Shown: positions 25,591 through 37,021 of the stretch, one piece after another | Layout of the letters: every line of letters starts with the position of its first letter | Position numbering within the stretch: position 1 is the stretch's first letter | DNA from: Brenneria roseae subsp. roseae | Lineage (GTDB): Bacteria > Pseudomonadota > Gammaproteobacteria > Enterobacterales > Enterobacteriaceae | DNA length: 64,000 nucleotides | Reading direction: 5' to 3' | Assembly: GCF_003115845.1 (NCBI RefSeq) | Contig: NZ_KZ819023.1 | Coordinates: 210,920 to 274,919 of the forward strand | Made by a program: the position numbers and the translations under genes | Notes under the pieces: model-generated | The model's database searches: none | Told to the model about the DNA's origin: nothing | Seen by the model: the letters and a program-made list of their open reading frames with translations, nothing else

Positions 25591-26490
25591 TCAAAGCAGG
25601 CTGATGATCCACATCCACAGCGGGAGAGTGACCATCGACAGCAGCGTAGAAAGGCAGATAGCCGAACTGGCGACCTGGCTGTTTTCCAGCGAGCGCGCAA
25701 AGCCCAGCACATTGACGCCGGAGGGGTTGGCGGCCATCAGCACCAGTACACTGCGCGGCATGCCGCTGATGTTCAGCAGCATGCAGGTCAGCAGCACCAG
25801 CAAGGGCATGGCGGCCAGCTTGGCGAGCGTGATGCCGACCACTAGCGCGCTGGGACGCAGCCGATAGCCGGAGAGGTTGGCGCCGAGCACGATAAGCGCG
25901 CAGGGCAGCGCCGCCTGAGCCAGCCAGGTCGCCAGTTTCATGCTCCAGCCCGGCAGCGTCAGATTCGACAGATTGACCGCCGTTCCCAACAGCAGACCGA
26001 CGATCATCGGATTGGCGAGGCTGGCGACCAGAATGCCGGGTTTGAACGGCTCGCTGCCAGCGAGGCTGTCGTAGAAGCTTTGAGCGCTGAACAGCAGCAG
26101 ACTATGCACGGCGAGTACGGTGAACAGCAGTATCAGACCGTCGTTGCCGAACAGCCCCGCCACCATCGCCAGGCCGATCAGGGCGTTGTTGGCGAAGGAT
26201 GCGGTCAGGCCGAACGGGGTGGGATATCCCAGACGGCGATGGGCGAACAGGTTGACCACGGCGAAAATGAACAACGCCGGCACGAAATACGCGGCCAGGA
26301 TCTTGATGTTCAGACCGTCATGCAGCGGCGCGTTGATCATCCCGGTGAACAGCACCATCGGCATGAACAGTTTGAAGGCAAGGCCGCCCAGCGCCTTGTT
26401 GGCGTGGGGATCAAGCGCGCCACGGCGGGCCAGAACATAGCCCAGCATGATTAGCAGGAAGACAGGCAGGATCGTTTGTGGAATGGCCAC
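25591..26490 (-). CDS. AEC-family (auxin efflux carrier-like) permease
   Basis: About 299 residues, ten predicted helices in two bundles of five, typical of the AEC/YfdV family (N-terminal LPVFLLIMLGYVLARRGALD; GASFANNALIGLAMVAGLFG-like run here TASFANNALIGLA). Bacterial members move malonate, malate or unknown organic anions. I chose the GTG at 26490 because GAGGAG lies 7 nt before it; an ATG at 26523 has no site. It is divergent from the LysR gene at 26666 and may belong to the same regulon as the D-amino-acid cluster (inference). Confidence 0.82.
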   Translation of the reverse strand: MAIPQTILPVFLLIMLGYVLARRGALDPHANKALGGLAFKLFMPMVLFTGMINAPLHDGLNIKILAAYFVPALFIFAVVNLFAHRRLGYPTPFGLTASFANNALIGLAMVAGLFGNDGLILLFTVLAVHSLLLFSAQSFYDSLAGSEPFKPGILVASLANPMIVGLLLGTAVNLSNLTLPGWSMKLATWLAQAALPCALIVLGANLSGYRLRPSALVVGITLAKLAAMPLLVLLTCMLLNISGMPRSVLVLMAANPSGVNVLGFARSLENSQVASSAICLSTLLSMVTLPLWMWIISLL

Positions 26491-26577
26491 GGCGGTAGAC
26501 TCCTCAGGAAGTGGGCAAATCATATTATTACCGGGTCATTTCCCTGCTGTCAGCGCAACATTCGGCTTGTTTATGTC

Positions 26578-26607
26578 ATTGGCATACTAATTGCTATGGT
26601 CATATAA
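26578..26607 (+). promoter_or_regulatory. Candidate LysR site upstream of the LysR gene
   Basis: ATTGGCATAC (26578-26587) and CATATAA (26601-26607) both recur upstream of the carbamoylase gene (27611-27629). The location in the shared LysR/AEC divergent region suits a LysR recognition site. Confidence 0.4.
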
Positions 26608-26665
26608 CCTATTGTTAAGCGTTCGGCGGTAGGCGGACGCCATCAATTTCACCGAGGTATGTCGA

Positions 26666-27586
26666 ATGCAGTCGCTCAATCTGCGTCAGATCGAAGTTTT
26701 TCGGGCGGTCATGATCACCGGTTCGATCAACGGTGCCGCGCAACTTCTGTATGTGTCTCAGCCGGCCGTCAGCCGGATGCTCTCCCACACCGAGGCGCGT
26801 ATAGGCTTTCAACTGTTCGAACGGGTTAAGGGGCGATTGTATCCTTCGCCGGAGGCGAGATGTCTCTTCACCGATGTTGAATCGGTCTATCGCGATATTC
26901 AGCGGGTCAACACCACATTGCACAATCTGGTTCAGCAGCGTCATGGCGTGCTGCGCATCGCCAGTAGCCCCAGTCTGGGGCATCAGCTGGTGCCAGATGC
27001 CATCGCTGCTTTCCGACGGTGCAACGAAGACATCCTCGTCAGCCTGGAATGTCTGCGCCATTCCTTGTTGCGCGATCGTCTGCTCGACCGGCAGGCCGAC
27101 TTTGGGATTTCGCTGTTTCCTATCGATCACCCCAATCTGCGCGCCATCCCTCTGAGCTACATCCGGGTGCTGGTGGTATGTCCGGAGGATCACCCGCTGA
27201 CCCGCATTTCGGCAAACGAGCTGCCCGAGGCGCTGGCGGATACCGCGTTCATCGGCTATGCCTCGGATACCCCGTTTCACAGTTTCATGAATCAGGCTTT
27301 CGAGCGCGTGGGCCTGCCATATCGGCCCAGCATTGATGTCGATTCTCCCCACCATGCCTGCGCACTGGTTAAAAACGGCACCGGTTTTTCCGTCGTCGAT
27401 GAAGTTTCCTACCGGGCGTCGGGTTCGGAGCGTATGGCGGTGCTGCCGATCCTCAACGAAGAACGCCTGACCATCAGCCTTGTGCACCTGCGGCGTGAAC
27501 CTCTGGCGCAATTTGCGCAGGTGTTCGTCGAGCATCTGCGCAGCACGCTGAAGGACGGCGGTTTTCACCTGTTCAATCTGGATTAA
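26666..27586 (+). CDS. LysR-family regulator of the D-amino-acid cluster
   Basis: 306 residues: N-terminal HTH (about 4-62; LRQIEVFRAVMITGSINGAA, then YVSQPAVSRMLSHTE) and C-terminal effector domain (about 92-300). It resembles the opine/amino-acid responsive LysR group (OccR/NocR/DsdC-like) in its N-terminus. It is co-oriented with the carbamoylase gene 119 nt downstream and divergent from the AEC permease, so it is the probable activator of both directions. Ligand would be an N-blocked or free D-amino acid (inference). Confidence 0.88.
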   Translation: MQSLNLRQIEVFRAVMITGSINGAAQLLYVSQPAVSRMLSHTEARIGFQLFERVKGRLYPSPEARCLFTDVESVYRDIQRVNTTLHNLVQQRHGVLRIASSPSLGHQLVPDAIAAFRRCNEDILVSLECLRHSLLRDRLLDRQADFGISLFPIDHPNLRAIPLSYIRVLVVCPEDHPLTRISANELPEALADTAFIGYASDTPFHSFMNQAFERVGLPYRPSIDVDSPHHACALVKNGTGFSVVDEVSYRASGSERMAVLPILNEERLTISLVHLRREPLAQFAQVFVEHLRSTLKDGGFHLFNLD

Positions 27587-27610
27587 CATCAGGTTAATCA
27601 AGACCGACAT

Positions 27611-27629
27611 ATTGGCATACGACATATAA
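27611..27629 (+). promoter_or_regulatory. Candidate LysR site upstream of the carbamoylase gene
   Basis: ATTGGCATAC-GA-CATATAA, 77 nt before the start codon at 27706. Both halves also occur, further apart, in front of the LysR gene at 26578-26607. Confidence 0.4.
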
Positions 27630-27705
27630 GGTCGAACCTCCCACAATGAACCCTACGCACTGCAAAGGTTTGCCGACACCGAGTCGGTCTTGTGGAGGAT
27701 ATGGC

Positions 27706-28629
27706 ATGCGCGAAATCGTTATCGGCGGCGCCCAACTGGGGGCGATCCAAAAAAGCGACTCAAGAGAAAGTGTGGTCCAGCGCATGCTGGCGTTACTGGA
27801 ACAGGCCCGGCAGCAGGCGTGCGAACTCGTCGTATTTCCCGAACTGGCCCTGACTACCTTCTTTCCACGCTGGTATATGGAAGATCAGCGGGAAGTCGAT
27901 AGCTGGTTCGAGCGTGAAATGCCGAATGACGTGACGCGTCCGCTGTTCGATTTTTCCCGCGGACACGGTATCGCCATCACGTTCGGTTACGCCGAACTGA
28001 CCCCCGACGGACACCATTACAACACCTCGATCCTGACCGATCGTCAAGGCAACATCGTCGGCAAGTACCGCAAGGTACATCTGCCGGGGCATGTCGAGTT
28101 CGATATCCACCGGGACTTTCAACATCTGGAAAAACGCTATTTCGAACCGGGCGACCTCGGTTTTCCGACCTGGGAAACCGAGGGCACCGTGATGGGCATG
28201 TGCATCTGCAATGACCGCCGCTGGCCGGAGACTTATCGCGTCATGGGATTGCAGGGGGTGGAACTGATCACGCTGGGCTACAACACGCCGTCGGTGAACG
28301 CGCAGAATCGCGGCGAAGGCGAAGCGCAGCGGCTGTTCCATTCCGAACTGTGCATGCAGGCCGGCGCGTACCAGAACGCCACCTGGGTGGTCGGCGTCGC
28401 GAAGGCCGGGGTCGAAGATGGCTTTCCGCTGATGGGCGGCAGCGTGATCGTCGATCCCAACGGTTTTGTGGTCGCCAGAGCCAAAGGGCAGGAGGATGAG
28501 CTGATCGTCCATCGCTGCGATATGGATCTGAGCCATTTCGGCAAGAGCACCATCTTCGACTTCGCGCGTCACCGGCGTATCGAACATTACGGCATCATCA
28601 CCCGCCAGACCGGCGTTAAACGTCCCTGA
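27706..28629 (+). CDS. N-carbamoyl-D-amino-acid amidohydrolase
   Basis: 307 residues, nitrilase superfamily. It hydrolyses N-carbamoyl-D-amino acids to D-amino acid, CO2 and ammonia. The catalytic triad is visible: Glu46 in FPELALTTFFPRW, Lys123 in GKYRKVHLPGH and Cys168 in CICNDRRWPETYRVMG. These blocks match the Agrobacterium/Rhizobium D-carbamoylase closely, including FQHLEKRYFEPGDLGFP, which supports this over other nitrilase branches. I chose the ATG at 27706 with GGAGG 7 nt upstream; the open frame from 27646 has no such site. Its ABC importer starts 130 nt downstream. No hydantoinase gene is in the window. Confidence 0.9.
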   Translation: MREIVIGGAQLGAIQKSDSRESVVQRMLALLEQARQQACELVVFPELALTTFFPRWYMEDQREVDSWFEREMPNDVTRPLFDFSRGHGIAITFGYAELTPDGHHYNTSILTDRQGNIVGKYRKVHLPGHVEFDIHRDFQHLEKRYFEPGDLGFPTWETEGTVMGMCICNDRRWPETYRVMGLQGVELITLGYNTPSVNAQNRGEGEAQRLFHSELCMQAGAYQNATWVVGVAKAGVEDGFPLMGGSVIVDPNGFVVARAKGQEDELIVHRCDMDLSHFGKSTIFDFARHRRIEHYGIITRQTGVKRP

Positions 28630-28642
28630 TCTGGGGGAGAGC

Positions 28643-28705
28643 ATGAGCTGGCCGTGGTTGCCTGAAGGTTACGGCCCGGGCGCCCGGCGTTATCTCATGG
28701 CGTAG
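28643..28705 (+). CDS. Possible 20-residue leader peptide or remnant
   Basis: ATG at 28643 behind GGGGAGA opens a 20-codon frame (MSWPWLPEGYGPGARRYLMA) closed by TAG. It sits alone in the 130-nt gap between the carbamoylase and the binding protein and overlaps a GC palindrome CCGGGCGCCCGG. It could be a leader peptide, the N-terminal remnant of a lost gene, or chance. Confidence 0.25.
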   Translation: MSWPWLPEGYGPGARRYLMA

Positions 28706-28759
28706 CACCACACAGCAAGTCCCGACACCACACGTTGCTATTTTGAAGGAGTGTTGAGA

Positions 28760-30358
28760 ATGAAAAAATATCCATCCCGTTCCCTGATCGCCTGTCTGCT
28801 GTTGCCGTTCAGCCTGAGCGCTGCCCTGTACGCCTCACCCGCTTTGGCCGCGGACAAAACCCTGCATGCGGTGATGTCCTCATCCCTGCGCGTGCTCGAT
28901 CCGATCGCGACCACCGCGCAGATCACCCGCAATCACGGCTACATGATTTACGATACCCTGATCGGCATGGACGAGAATTTTGTGCCCAAGCCGCAAATGG
29001 CCGACTGGACCGTTTCGCCAGACGGCCTGACCTACACTTTTACGCTGCGTGACGGTCTGCTTTGGCATGACGGCAAGCCTGTCACCGCCGCGGACTGCGT
29101 CGCCTCGCTCAATCGCTGGGCGCGGTATGACGTCGGCGGGCAGTTGATGATGAAGTACACCGCCAGCATTACCGCCACCGACGACAAAACCATCACCCTG
29201 ACGCTGGCCAAACCTTTTGGCTACGTTTTGCAACTGTTGGCCAAGCCTTCGTCCGTGGCGGCGTTCATGATGCCGGAGCGGGTTGCCAACACGCCTGACG
29301 GCAAAATGATTACCGACTACACCGGTTCCGGCCCGTATAAGTTTGTCGCCGGCGAATTCGATCCCGGCAATCTCGTGGTCTACGAGAAATTCCAGCAATA
29401 CGTACCGCGCCAGGAACCGGCGAGCGGCACTGCGGGCGGCAAAGTGGTCAACGTCGATCGCGTGGAATGGATCAACATGCCGGACCGTATGACGGCGATC
29501 AACGCGCTGTCCTCCGGCGATATCGATTTCATCGAACAGTTGCCGATCGATTTGCTGCCGATGGTGCAGGCCAATCCTGACCTCAAATCCGGGATCCTGA
29601 GCAAATTGGGCGCGATGACCGGTGGGCGGATGAACTTCCTTTATCCGCCATTCGATAATCCGGACATCCGCCGCGCCGCACTGCTGGCGATGAACCAGAA
29701 AGACGTACTCGACGCATTGGTGGGCAATCCGGAGTACTTCAAGCAGTGCGCCTCGGTGTTCGGCTGCGGCACGGTTCTGGAAACGGAAGCGGGCGGCGAG
29801 TCGCTGCTCAACGGCGGCGATCTGGAAGCGGCCAAAGCGCTGTTGAAGAAGGCCGGCTATGACGGCACGCCGGTGGTGATCATGCAGCCGACCGACGTAC
29901 CGAGTCAGGCGCCGCAGCCGGTAGTGGTGGCGCAGGCTCTGCGCAAGGCGGGCTTCAAGGTCGATCTGCAACCGATGGACTGGCAGACGCTGGTGTCGCG
30001 TCGGGCCAATCAGAACCCGCCGTCGCAGGGCGGCTGGAATCTGTTCTTCACCTACTGGAATGCGGAAACCATCTGGAACCCGGTGGTCAATCCGATGCTT
30101 GACGGCGGGGGACAGAAAGGCGCCTGGTTTGGCTGGCCGACCGATCCGAAAATGAACGAACTGCGGGTGGATTTCGCTACCGCAACCGACCCGGCCAAAC
30201 AGAAAGCGATTGCGGAGGAGATTCAGAAACGCGCGATGGATCAGGTCAGCTATATTCCGCTGGGCCAGTTCTACGACGTAGCGGTCTGGAGCAGCCGTAT
30301 CAGTCACCTGATGACCGGACCGTCCACGGTGTTCTGGAACGTCGAGAAAAGCGACTGA
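28760..30358 (+). CDS. Family 5 solute-binding protein of the D-amino-acid cluster
   Basis: 532 residues. Sec signal peptide (about 1-30, ending SPALAA), then the SBP_bac_5 fold with LRDGLLWHDGKPVTAADCVAS, FGYVLQLLAKPSSVAAFMMP and NPDIRRAALLAMNQKDVLDAL (landmarks). It delivers a peptide-like ligand to the two permeases encoded next. Placed between a D-carbamoylase and a D-aminoacylase, its ligand is probably an N-blocked D-amino acid or D-residue-containing peptide (inference). AAGGAG lies 8 nt before the ATG at 28760; an in-frame ATG at 28751 overlaps that site. Confidence 0.88.
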   Translation: MKKYPSRSLIACLLLPFSLSAALYASPALAADKTLHAVMSSSLRVLDPIATTAQITRNHGYMIYDTLIGMDENFVPKPQMADWTVSPDGLTYTFTLRDGLLWHDGKPVTAADCVASLNRWARYDVGGQLMMKYTASITATDDKTITLTLAKPFGYVLQLLAKPSSVAAFMMPERVANTPDGKMITDYTGSGPYKFVAGEFDPGNLVVYEKFQQYVPRQEPASGTAGGKVVNVDRVEWINMPDRMTAINALSSGDIDFIEQLPIDLLPMVQANPDLKSGILSKLGAMTGGRMNFLYPPFDNPDIRRAALLAMNQKDVLDALVGNPEYFKQCASVFGCGTVLETEAGGESLLNGGDLEAAKALLKKAGYDGTPVVIMQPTDVPSQAPQPVVVAQALRKAGFKVDLQPMDWQTLVSRRANQNPPSQGGWNLFFTYWNAETIWNPVVNPMLDGGGQKGAWFGWPTDPKMNELRVDFATATDPAKQKAIAEEIQKRAMDQVSYIPLGQFYDVAVWSSRISHLMTGPSTVFWNVEKSD

Positions 30359-30391
30359 TTACTGTGTGATGAATGTCTGCGGAGGTTCCTA

Positions 30392-31333
30392 ATGCTTGGT
30401 TACTTCATTCGCCGCGTGCTGGCGGCGATCCCGGTGATGCTGGTGGTGGCGCTGTTTGTCTTTCTGTTACTGCGGCTGTCACCGGGCGACCCGGCGGCGA
30501 TTATCGCCGGCGACATGGCGACTCCGCAGCAACTGGAGGCGATTCGCGAAAGCCTGGGCCTGAACCAGCCGCTGTATCAGCAGTTTTTCGTGTGGATCGC
30601 GCAGCTGTTGCAAGGGGACTTCAGCACGTCCCTGATGGCCAACACGCCGGTGCTGACCATGATTGGTCAGCGTCTGGAGCCGACCCTGAGTCTGGCGCTG
30701 GTGGCGATAGCCTTCACCATTCTGATTTCCGTGCCGCTGGGCGTGCTGGCGGCCTGGAAGCACGGCAGTTGGATTGACAATCTGGTGATGTCTTTGTCGG
30801 TGCTGGGTTTTTCCGTGCCGGTGTTCGTGATCGGCTATGTGCTGATCACCGTGTTTTCCCTCGAACTGCGATGGTTGCCGGTACAGGGATTTAGCAGCAT
30901 CACTAACGGCGTGTGGCCGTTCGCCCAGCGCATCGTGCTGCCGGCATTGACGCTGTCGTCGGTGTATATCGCGCTGGTGGCCCGAATGACCCGCGCCAGT
31001 GTGATCGAAGTGCTGGGGGAAGATTACATCCGTACCGCCCGCGCCAAAGGACTGGCAGAGATTCACGTACTGTTCCGGCACGCGCTGCGCAATGCGATGA
31101 TCCCGATTCTGACGGTGATCGGCACCGGTTTCGCGCTGATGATTTCCGGGGTCGTGGTGACCGAAAGCGTGTTTAACATTCCCGGGTTGGGACGCCTGAT
31201 TGTGGATGCCGTGCTGGCCCGGGACTACCCGGTGATTCAGGGGATGATCCTGCTGACCAGCGGGGTGTATGTCATCATTAATTTGCTGATCGATTTGTCG
31301 TATGCGATTAGCGATCCGCGTATTCGTTATTGA
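30392..31333 (+). CDS. Peptide-type ABC permease (DppB-like)
   Basis: 313 residues, six membrane helices, N-terminus MLGYFIRRVLAAIPVMLVV as in DppB. It contains LSPGDPAAIIAGDMATP, the EAA-loop region RTARAKGLAEIHVLFRHALRN and the C-terminal LIDLSYAISDPRIRY. It pairs with the DppC-like permease whose ATG lies 10 nt past its stop. Member of the operon 27706-35310. Confidence 0.9.
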   Translation: MLGYFIRRVLAAIPVMLVVALFVFLLLRLSPGDPAAIIAGDMATPQQLEAIRESLGLNQPLYQQFFVWIAQLLQGDFSTSLMANTPVLTMIGQRLEPTLSLALVAIAFTILISVPLGVLAAWKHGSWIDNLVMSLSVLGFSVPVFVIGYVLITVFSLELRWLPVQGFSSITNGVWPFAQRIVLPALTLSSVYIALVARMTRASVIEVLGEDYIRTARAKGLAEIHVLFRHALRNAMIPILTVIGTGFALMISGVVVTESVFNIPGLGRLIVDAVLARDYPVIQGMILLTSGVYVIINLLIDLSYAISDPRIRY

Positions 31334-31343
31334 GGGCATGGGC

Positions 31344-32215
31344 ATGAGTAAACCGGTTTCTCTGACCTTGCCAGCGCCCCGGAAGCGCCGAATCGTACTG
31401 GCGCGCGTGCCGCTGACGGCGGTCGTCTCGCTGATTGTATTGGTGCTGATCGTGACCATGGCGATTTTCGCGCCCTGGATCGCCAATCACGATCCGGTGG
31501 CGCTGTCTCCGGCGTTTCGTCTGAAACCGCCCAGCGCCGAATTCTGGCTCGGCACCGACGCTTACGGACGCGATCTGTTTTCACGCATCGTCTACGGCGC
31601 GCGTATCTCGCTGATTGTGGGTCTGGGGGTGACGGTGATGAGCGTGCTTATCGGCCTGCCGCTGGGGTTGCTGGCGGGCTATTTCCGGGGTATCGATGCA
31701 TTGCTGATGCGGGTGATGGACGGTCTGATGGCGATCCCCGGCATCCTGCTGGCGATCGCCATCGTTTCGCTGAGCAGCGCCGGCATCTGGACCGTCATGG
31801 TCGCCATCATGGTGCCGGAGATCCCGCAGGTAGTGCGTCTGGTGCGCTCTCGGGTGCTGTCGGCCCGCGAAGAGCCGTTTGTGGAGGCCGCGGTGCTGAT
31901 GGGCACCTCCAGCTTCAGGGTTCTCACCCGGCACCTGATGCCCAATACGCTGGCGCCGCTGATTGTGCAGAGCACCTATATCTGCGCATCGGCGATTCTG
32001 ACCGAAGCGATTTTGTCGTTTCTCGGCGCCGGCATCGGCACCGAAATTCCGACCTGGGGCAACATCATCGCCGAGGGTCGCGTGTACTTCCAGCTCAAGC
32101 CTTCGCTGGTGCTGTGGGCGGGTCTGGCCCTGTCGCTGTGTATTTTGTCGATCAATCTGTTGGGCGACGCGGTGAGCGATGCGCTTGACCCGCGCCTGAA
32201 GAAAAGGGGGGCCGC

Positions 32216-32219
<4 letters not shown>
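31344..32219 (+). CDS. Peptide-type ABC permease (DppC-like)
   Basis: About 291 residues. N-terminal cytoplasmic stretch, six helices, DppC motifs WLGTDAYGRDLFSRIVYGAR and VEAAVLMGTSSFRVLTRHLMPN, and the C-terminal LNLLGDAVSDALDPRLK type ending. I chose the ATG at 31344 because GAGGG lies 7 nt upstream; the ATG at 31338 is too close to that site. The stop codon overlaps the next start by four bases (ATGA). Confidence 0.88.
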
Positions 32220-33858
<1,639 letters not shown>

Positions 33859-33859
<1 letters not shown>

Positions 33860-35310
33860 TGATGGCATTTGACCTACTGTTTTGCGGCGTCACCGTGGTC
33901 GATGGCAGCGGCGCGGCGCCGTATACCGCCGACGTCGCGATCGTCGGCGAACGGATTGCCGCTATCGGCAATCTCTCCGGGCACGCGGCGCGGCGGGTGA
34001 TTGCGGGTGCCGGGCGTTATCTGATGCCGGGCTTTATTGACGTACATACTCACGACGACACCAACGTTATTGGTTCTCCGGACATGCTGGCCAAGATTTC
34101 TCAGGGCGTGACCACGGTAATTGTCGGCAACTGCGGGATCAGCGCCTCGCCGGTGACCCTGACGGGCGCGCCGCCGGATCCGATGAACCTGCTGGGCGGT
34201 CAGGATGCCTTTATTTATCCGACCTTCGGGGAGTATGCCGACGCGGTTGAACGCGCCTGCCCGAGCGTCAACGTGGCGGCGCTGATCGGCCACACGGCGC
34301 TGCGAGCCAACGTGATGACGCAATTCGATCGTCCGGCGACGGCGCAGGAGCTGGAACAGATGTGCGAAACGCTGGAAGGCGCGCTTAACGCCGGCGCCAT
34401 CGGCCTTAGCTCCGGGCTGGCCTACACCAACGCCAAACAGGCCCCCGCGAAGGAAATGCAGCGGCTGGTGGACATCGTCGGCGCTCATGGCGCGCTGTAT
34501 ACCACGCACATGCGCAACGAACACGACGGCCTGCTGGATTCGCTGCAAGAGTCGTTCAGTACGGCTCGTCGCGCCGGCGCGGACCTGGTGATCTCCCATC
34601 TCAAGTGCGCCGGCGCGGGCAACTGGGGACGTGCGCCGCTGGCGCTGGCCGCGCTGGAAAAAGCCGCCCGCGAGCAGCCGTGCAACTGCGATTGCTATCC
34701 CTATGCGGCCAGTTCCACGACGTTGGACGCCTGGCGCGTCGATGGAGAGATGGAAATCTTTATTACCTGGTCCGAGCCGCATCCGGAGATGGCCAGACAG
34801 ACGTTGAAAGAGATTGCCGAACAGTGGGGCGTCGATCAATGGCAGGCCACCGAGCGCCTGCGTCCGGCCGGGGCGATCTACCACATGATGAGCGAAGACG
34901 ACGTGCGCAAGATTTTGGCGCATCCGCTCTCGATGGTGGGATCCGACGGTTTACCCAACGATCCCAATCCTCACCCGCGGCTCTGGGGCACTTTCCCGCG
35001 CGTGCTGGCCCACTACTGCCGCGACCTGCAACTGTTCGATCTGCCCGAGGCGGTGCGCAAGATGACGGGGCTGTCGGCCGCACGTTTTCGTTTGCAGGAT
35101 CGGGGCGTGGTGCGCGAAGGGGCGTTCGCCGATGTAACGCTGGTCGATATGACGAAGATTCAGGACGTCGCCACCTACAGCGACCCCTGCCGGCAAGCGC
35201 CGGGCATCGATCTGGTGGTGGTCAACGGCGTGGTGAGTTACGAAGACGGGCGCGTGTCAGGACGTCAGGGACGTTTGCTGAAGCGCCGGCCCGCCTCTGG
35301 CGCGGTGTGA
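33859..35310 (+). CDS. N-acyl-D-amino-acid deacylase (D-aminoacylase)
   Basis: 483 residues, amidohydrolase superfamily. It removes the acyl group from N-acyl-D-amino acids (N-acyl-D-Glu/Asp types are close relatives). Metal and catalytic landmarks: His-Thr-His at about 63-65 in DVHTHDDTNVIG, Cys92 in IVGNCGISAS, His in YTTHMRNEHDG, His in ISHLKCAGAG, and Asp in MVGSDGLPNDPNPHPR. Starts GTG 33856, ATG 33859 and ATG 33862 are all possible behind GGAGG; 33859 overlaps the ATPase stop. Last gene of the operon, 15 nt from convergent mdtK. Acyl specificity cannot be read. Confidence 0.88.
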
Positions 35311-35325
35311 GAGCGCGAGAAAGCA

Positions 35326-36699
35326 CTAACGAGCCGCCCGTGTCAGAATCTGCACGGCCGGCTGGCGTTGAAGCCAACGAATGCGCGTCACCATCATGAT
35401 CGCGGCGGCGGTTAATCCAATAATAAATCCACACCAGAAACCCGCGGGCCCCATGCGGGGAACCACATGGTCAGTTAACGCCAGCAGATAGCCGCTCGGC
35501 AGCCCCAGCACCCAATAGGCGGTAAAGGTAATATAAAAGATTGACCGGGTATCTTTATATCCGCGTAACACGCCGCTGCCGATAACCTGTATGGCGTCAG
35601 AGATTTGATAGATCGCAGCCAGCAACATCAGGTATGACGCCATGGCGACGACGTCAGGATCCTGATTGTAGAGCAGGGCGATAGGTTCCCGTAACAGCGT
35701 GGTGAATATTGCCGTGCAGGAAGCCATGACCACGCCTGTCATGAGCCCGGTATGTGCGGCGATACGGGCGAGTTCGGTGGAGCCTTCCCCCAGTCGATGG
35801 CCGACGCGAATAGTTGTGGCGACGCCAATAGATAAAGGGAGAACGAACATCAATGAGCTGAAGTTCAGCGCGATCTGGTGGCCGGCGACATCCACGACCC
35901 CGAGCGGAAGCACCAGCAGTGCAACCACGGCAAAGAGCGTGACTTCAAAGAACATCGCCAGCGCAATAGGCAAACCGAGGGAGAACAACCGTTGCAGCGC
36001 CCGCCAGTCTGGTCTGAATCGCGATTGTTGCAGCTTGATATCGCGTAACCAGGCGGCTTGCCGGGTATAAGCCATCATCAACAACATCATGATCCAATAG
36101 ACTGACGCCGTGGCCACCCCGCAGCCGACGCCGCCCAATTCAGGCATGCCGAATTTACCGTAGATAAAAATGTAGTTGATGGGAATGTTGATTAAAAGTC
36201 CGATAAAGCCAATGACCATACCCGGTTTGGTTTTTGATAATCCTTCGCACTGGCTGCGCAGAACCTGATAGAACAGGTAGCCAGGCACTCCCCACAACAG
36301 CGCGTGCAGGTAACCGATCGCTTTTTCCGCCAGTTCCGGCGATCCGTCATTCATCAGGTTAATGGCATATTCGCCTTGATACAGCACCACCATAATAAGC
36401 AATGAAACGAGCAGCGCCAGAAAGAAAGACTGTTGAACCTGATGCGCAATGCGCTCCCTGCGGCCAGACCCATTCAACTGCGCCACAACCGGCGTCAGGG
36501 CCAGTAATAATCCATGACCGAAAAGAATGGCGGGCAGCCAGATGGAAGTACCGACGGCAACGGCAGCCATATCCGTAGCGCTGTAGGAACCCGCCATAAT
36601 GGTATCAACCACACCCATGGATGTCTGAGACACTTGCGCAATAATGACAGGAATTGCGAGCGCCAATAAATTGCGCGCCTCTGACAGATACTTCTGCAC
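35326..36699 (-). CDS. mdtK: MATE multidrug/Na+ antiporter MdtK (NorM)
   Basis: 457 residues, same length as E. coli MdtK, twelve membrane helices. It exports cationic drugs and fluoroquinolones in exchange for Na+ or H+. N-terminus [21 protein letters not shown] matches MdtK. I chose the second GTG (36699), 6 nt after AGGAAG; the GTG at 36705 lies directly on the ribosome site. Divergent from ribE, as in E. coli. Confidence 0.93.
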   Translation of the reverse strand: MQKYLSEARNLLALAIPVIIAQVSQTSMGVVDTIMAGSYSATDMAAVAVGTSIWLPAILFGHGLLLALTPVVAQLNGSGRRERIAHQVQQSFFLALLVSLLIMVVLYQGEYAINLMNDGSPELAEKAIGYLHALLWGVPGYLFYQVLRSQCEGLSKTKPGMVIGFIGLLINIPINYIFIYGKFGMPELGGVGCGVATASVYWIMMLLMMAYTRQAAWLRDIKLQQSRFRPDWRALQRLFSLGLPIALAMFFEVTLFAVVALLVLPLGVVDVAGHQIALNFSSLMFVLPLSIGVATTIRVGHRLGEGSTELARIAAHTGLMTGVVMASCTAIFTTLLREPIALLYNQDPDVVAMASYLMLLAAIYQISDAIQVIGSGVLRGYKDTRSIFYITFTAYWVLGLPSGYLLALTDHVVPRMGPAGFWCGFIIGLTAAAIMMVTRIRWLQRQPAVQILTRAAR

Positions 36700-37021
36700 G
36701 GACACCTTCCTCGAATCGACTGACAGATAGCGGGATAATTAAACGTGGATGAACATAATCATGTCGCTGACAGGACAAGGGCGTTATTGTAACGACTTGC
36801 CAAAAGTAAACCAGAGTGGAAAGAGGTAAATTCACAAATGTATAGTGATCCTCAATATGTCCACTAAGTATTGGGAATGAGGTTTGGTTTTCATCTGAAT
36901 ATCATGCACACTGCTCGACAGGCATTGATACGCTTCATATTTCAAACTGCGGGTGGGCTGGTGTTTCTTTCCCGCTACTGTTCGGTCTTTTATTTACATC
37001 ATTTTTTAAGAGGCAAGCCGT
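36700..37021. other. mdtK/ribE divergent promoter region
   Basis: 322 nt with no gene. I found no FMN-riboswitch-like sequence and no strong palindrome. Promoters for both genes are expected here. Confidence 0.4.

Noticed and set aside
26615..27646. 343-codon antisense frame opposite the LysR gene
   Set aside because: The plus-strand LysR gene has clear domains and a ribosome site; the antisense text has none.
28880..30307. 475-codon antisense frame
   Set aside because: Lies wholly opposite the binding-protein gene; His/Arg-rich composition is typical of a GC-rich antisense shadow.
30479..31486. 335-codon antisense frame over the DppB/DppC-like permease genes
   Set aside because: No domain, Gln/His/Arg-rich, opposite genuine permease genes.
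33874..34923. 349-codon antisense frame inside the D-aminoacylase gene
   Set aside because: Shadow of a high-GC gene; Arg/His-rich and domain-free.
34605..35399. 264-codon plus-strand frame overlapping the D-aminoacylase end
   Set aside because: Out-of-frame reading of the same gene, Arg/Gly-rich.
36700..37021. FMN riboswitch upstream of ribE
   Set aside because: No conserved FMN-element sequence found; in enterobacteria that element precedes ribB.
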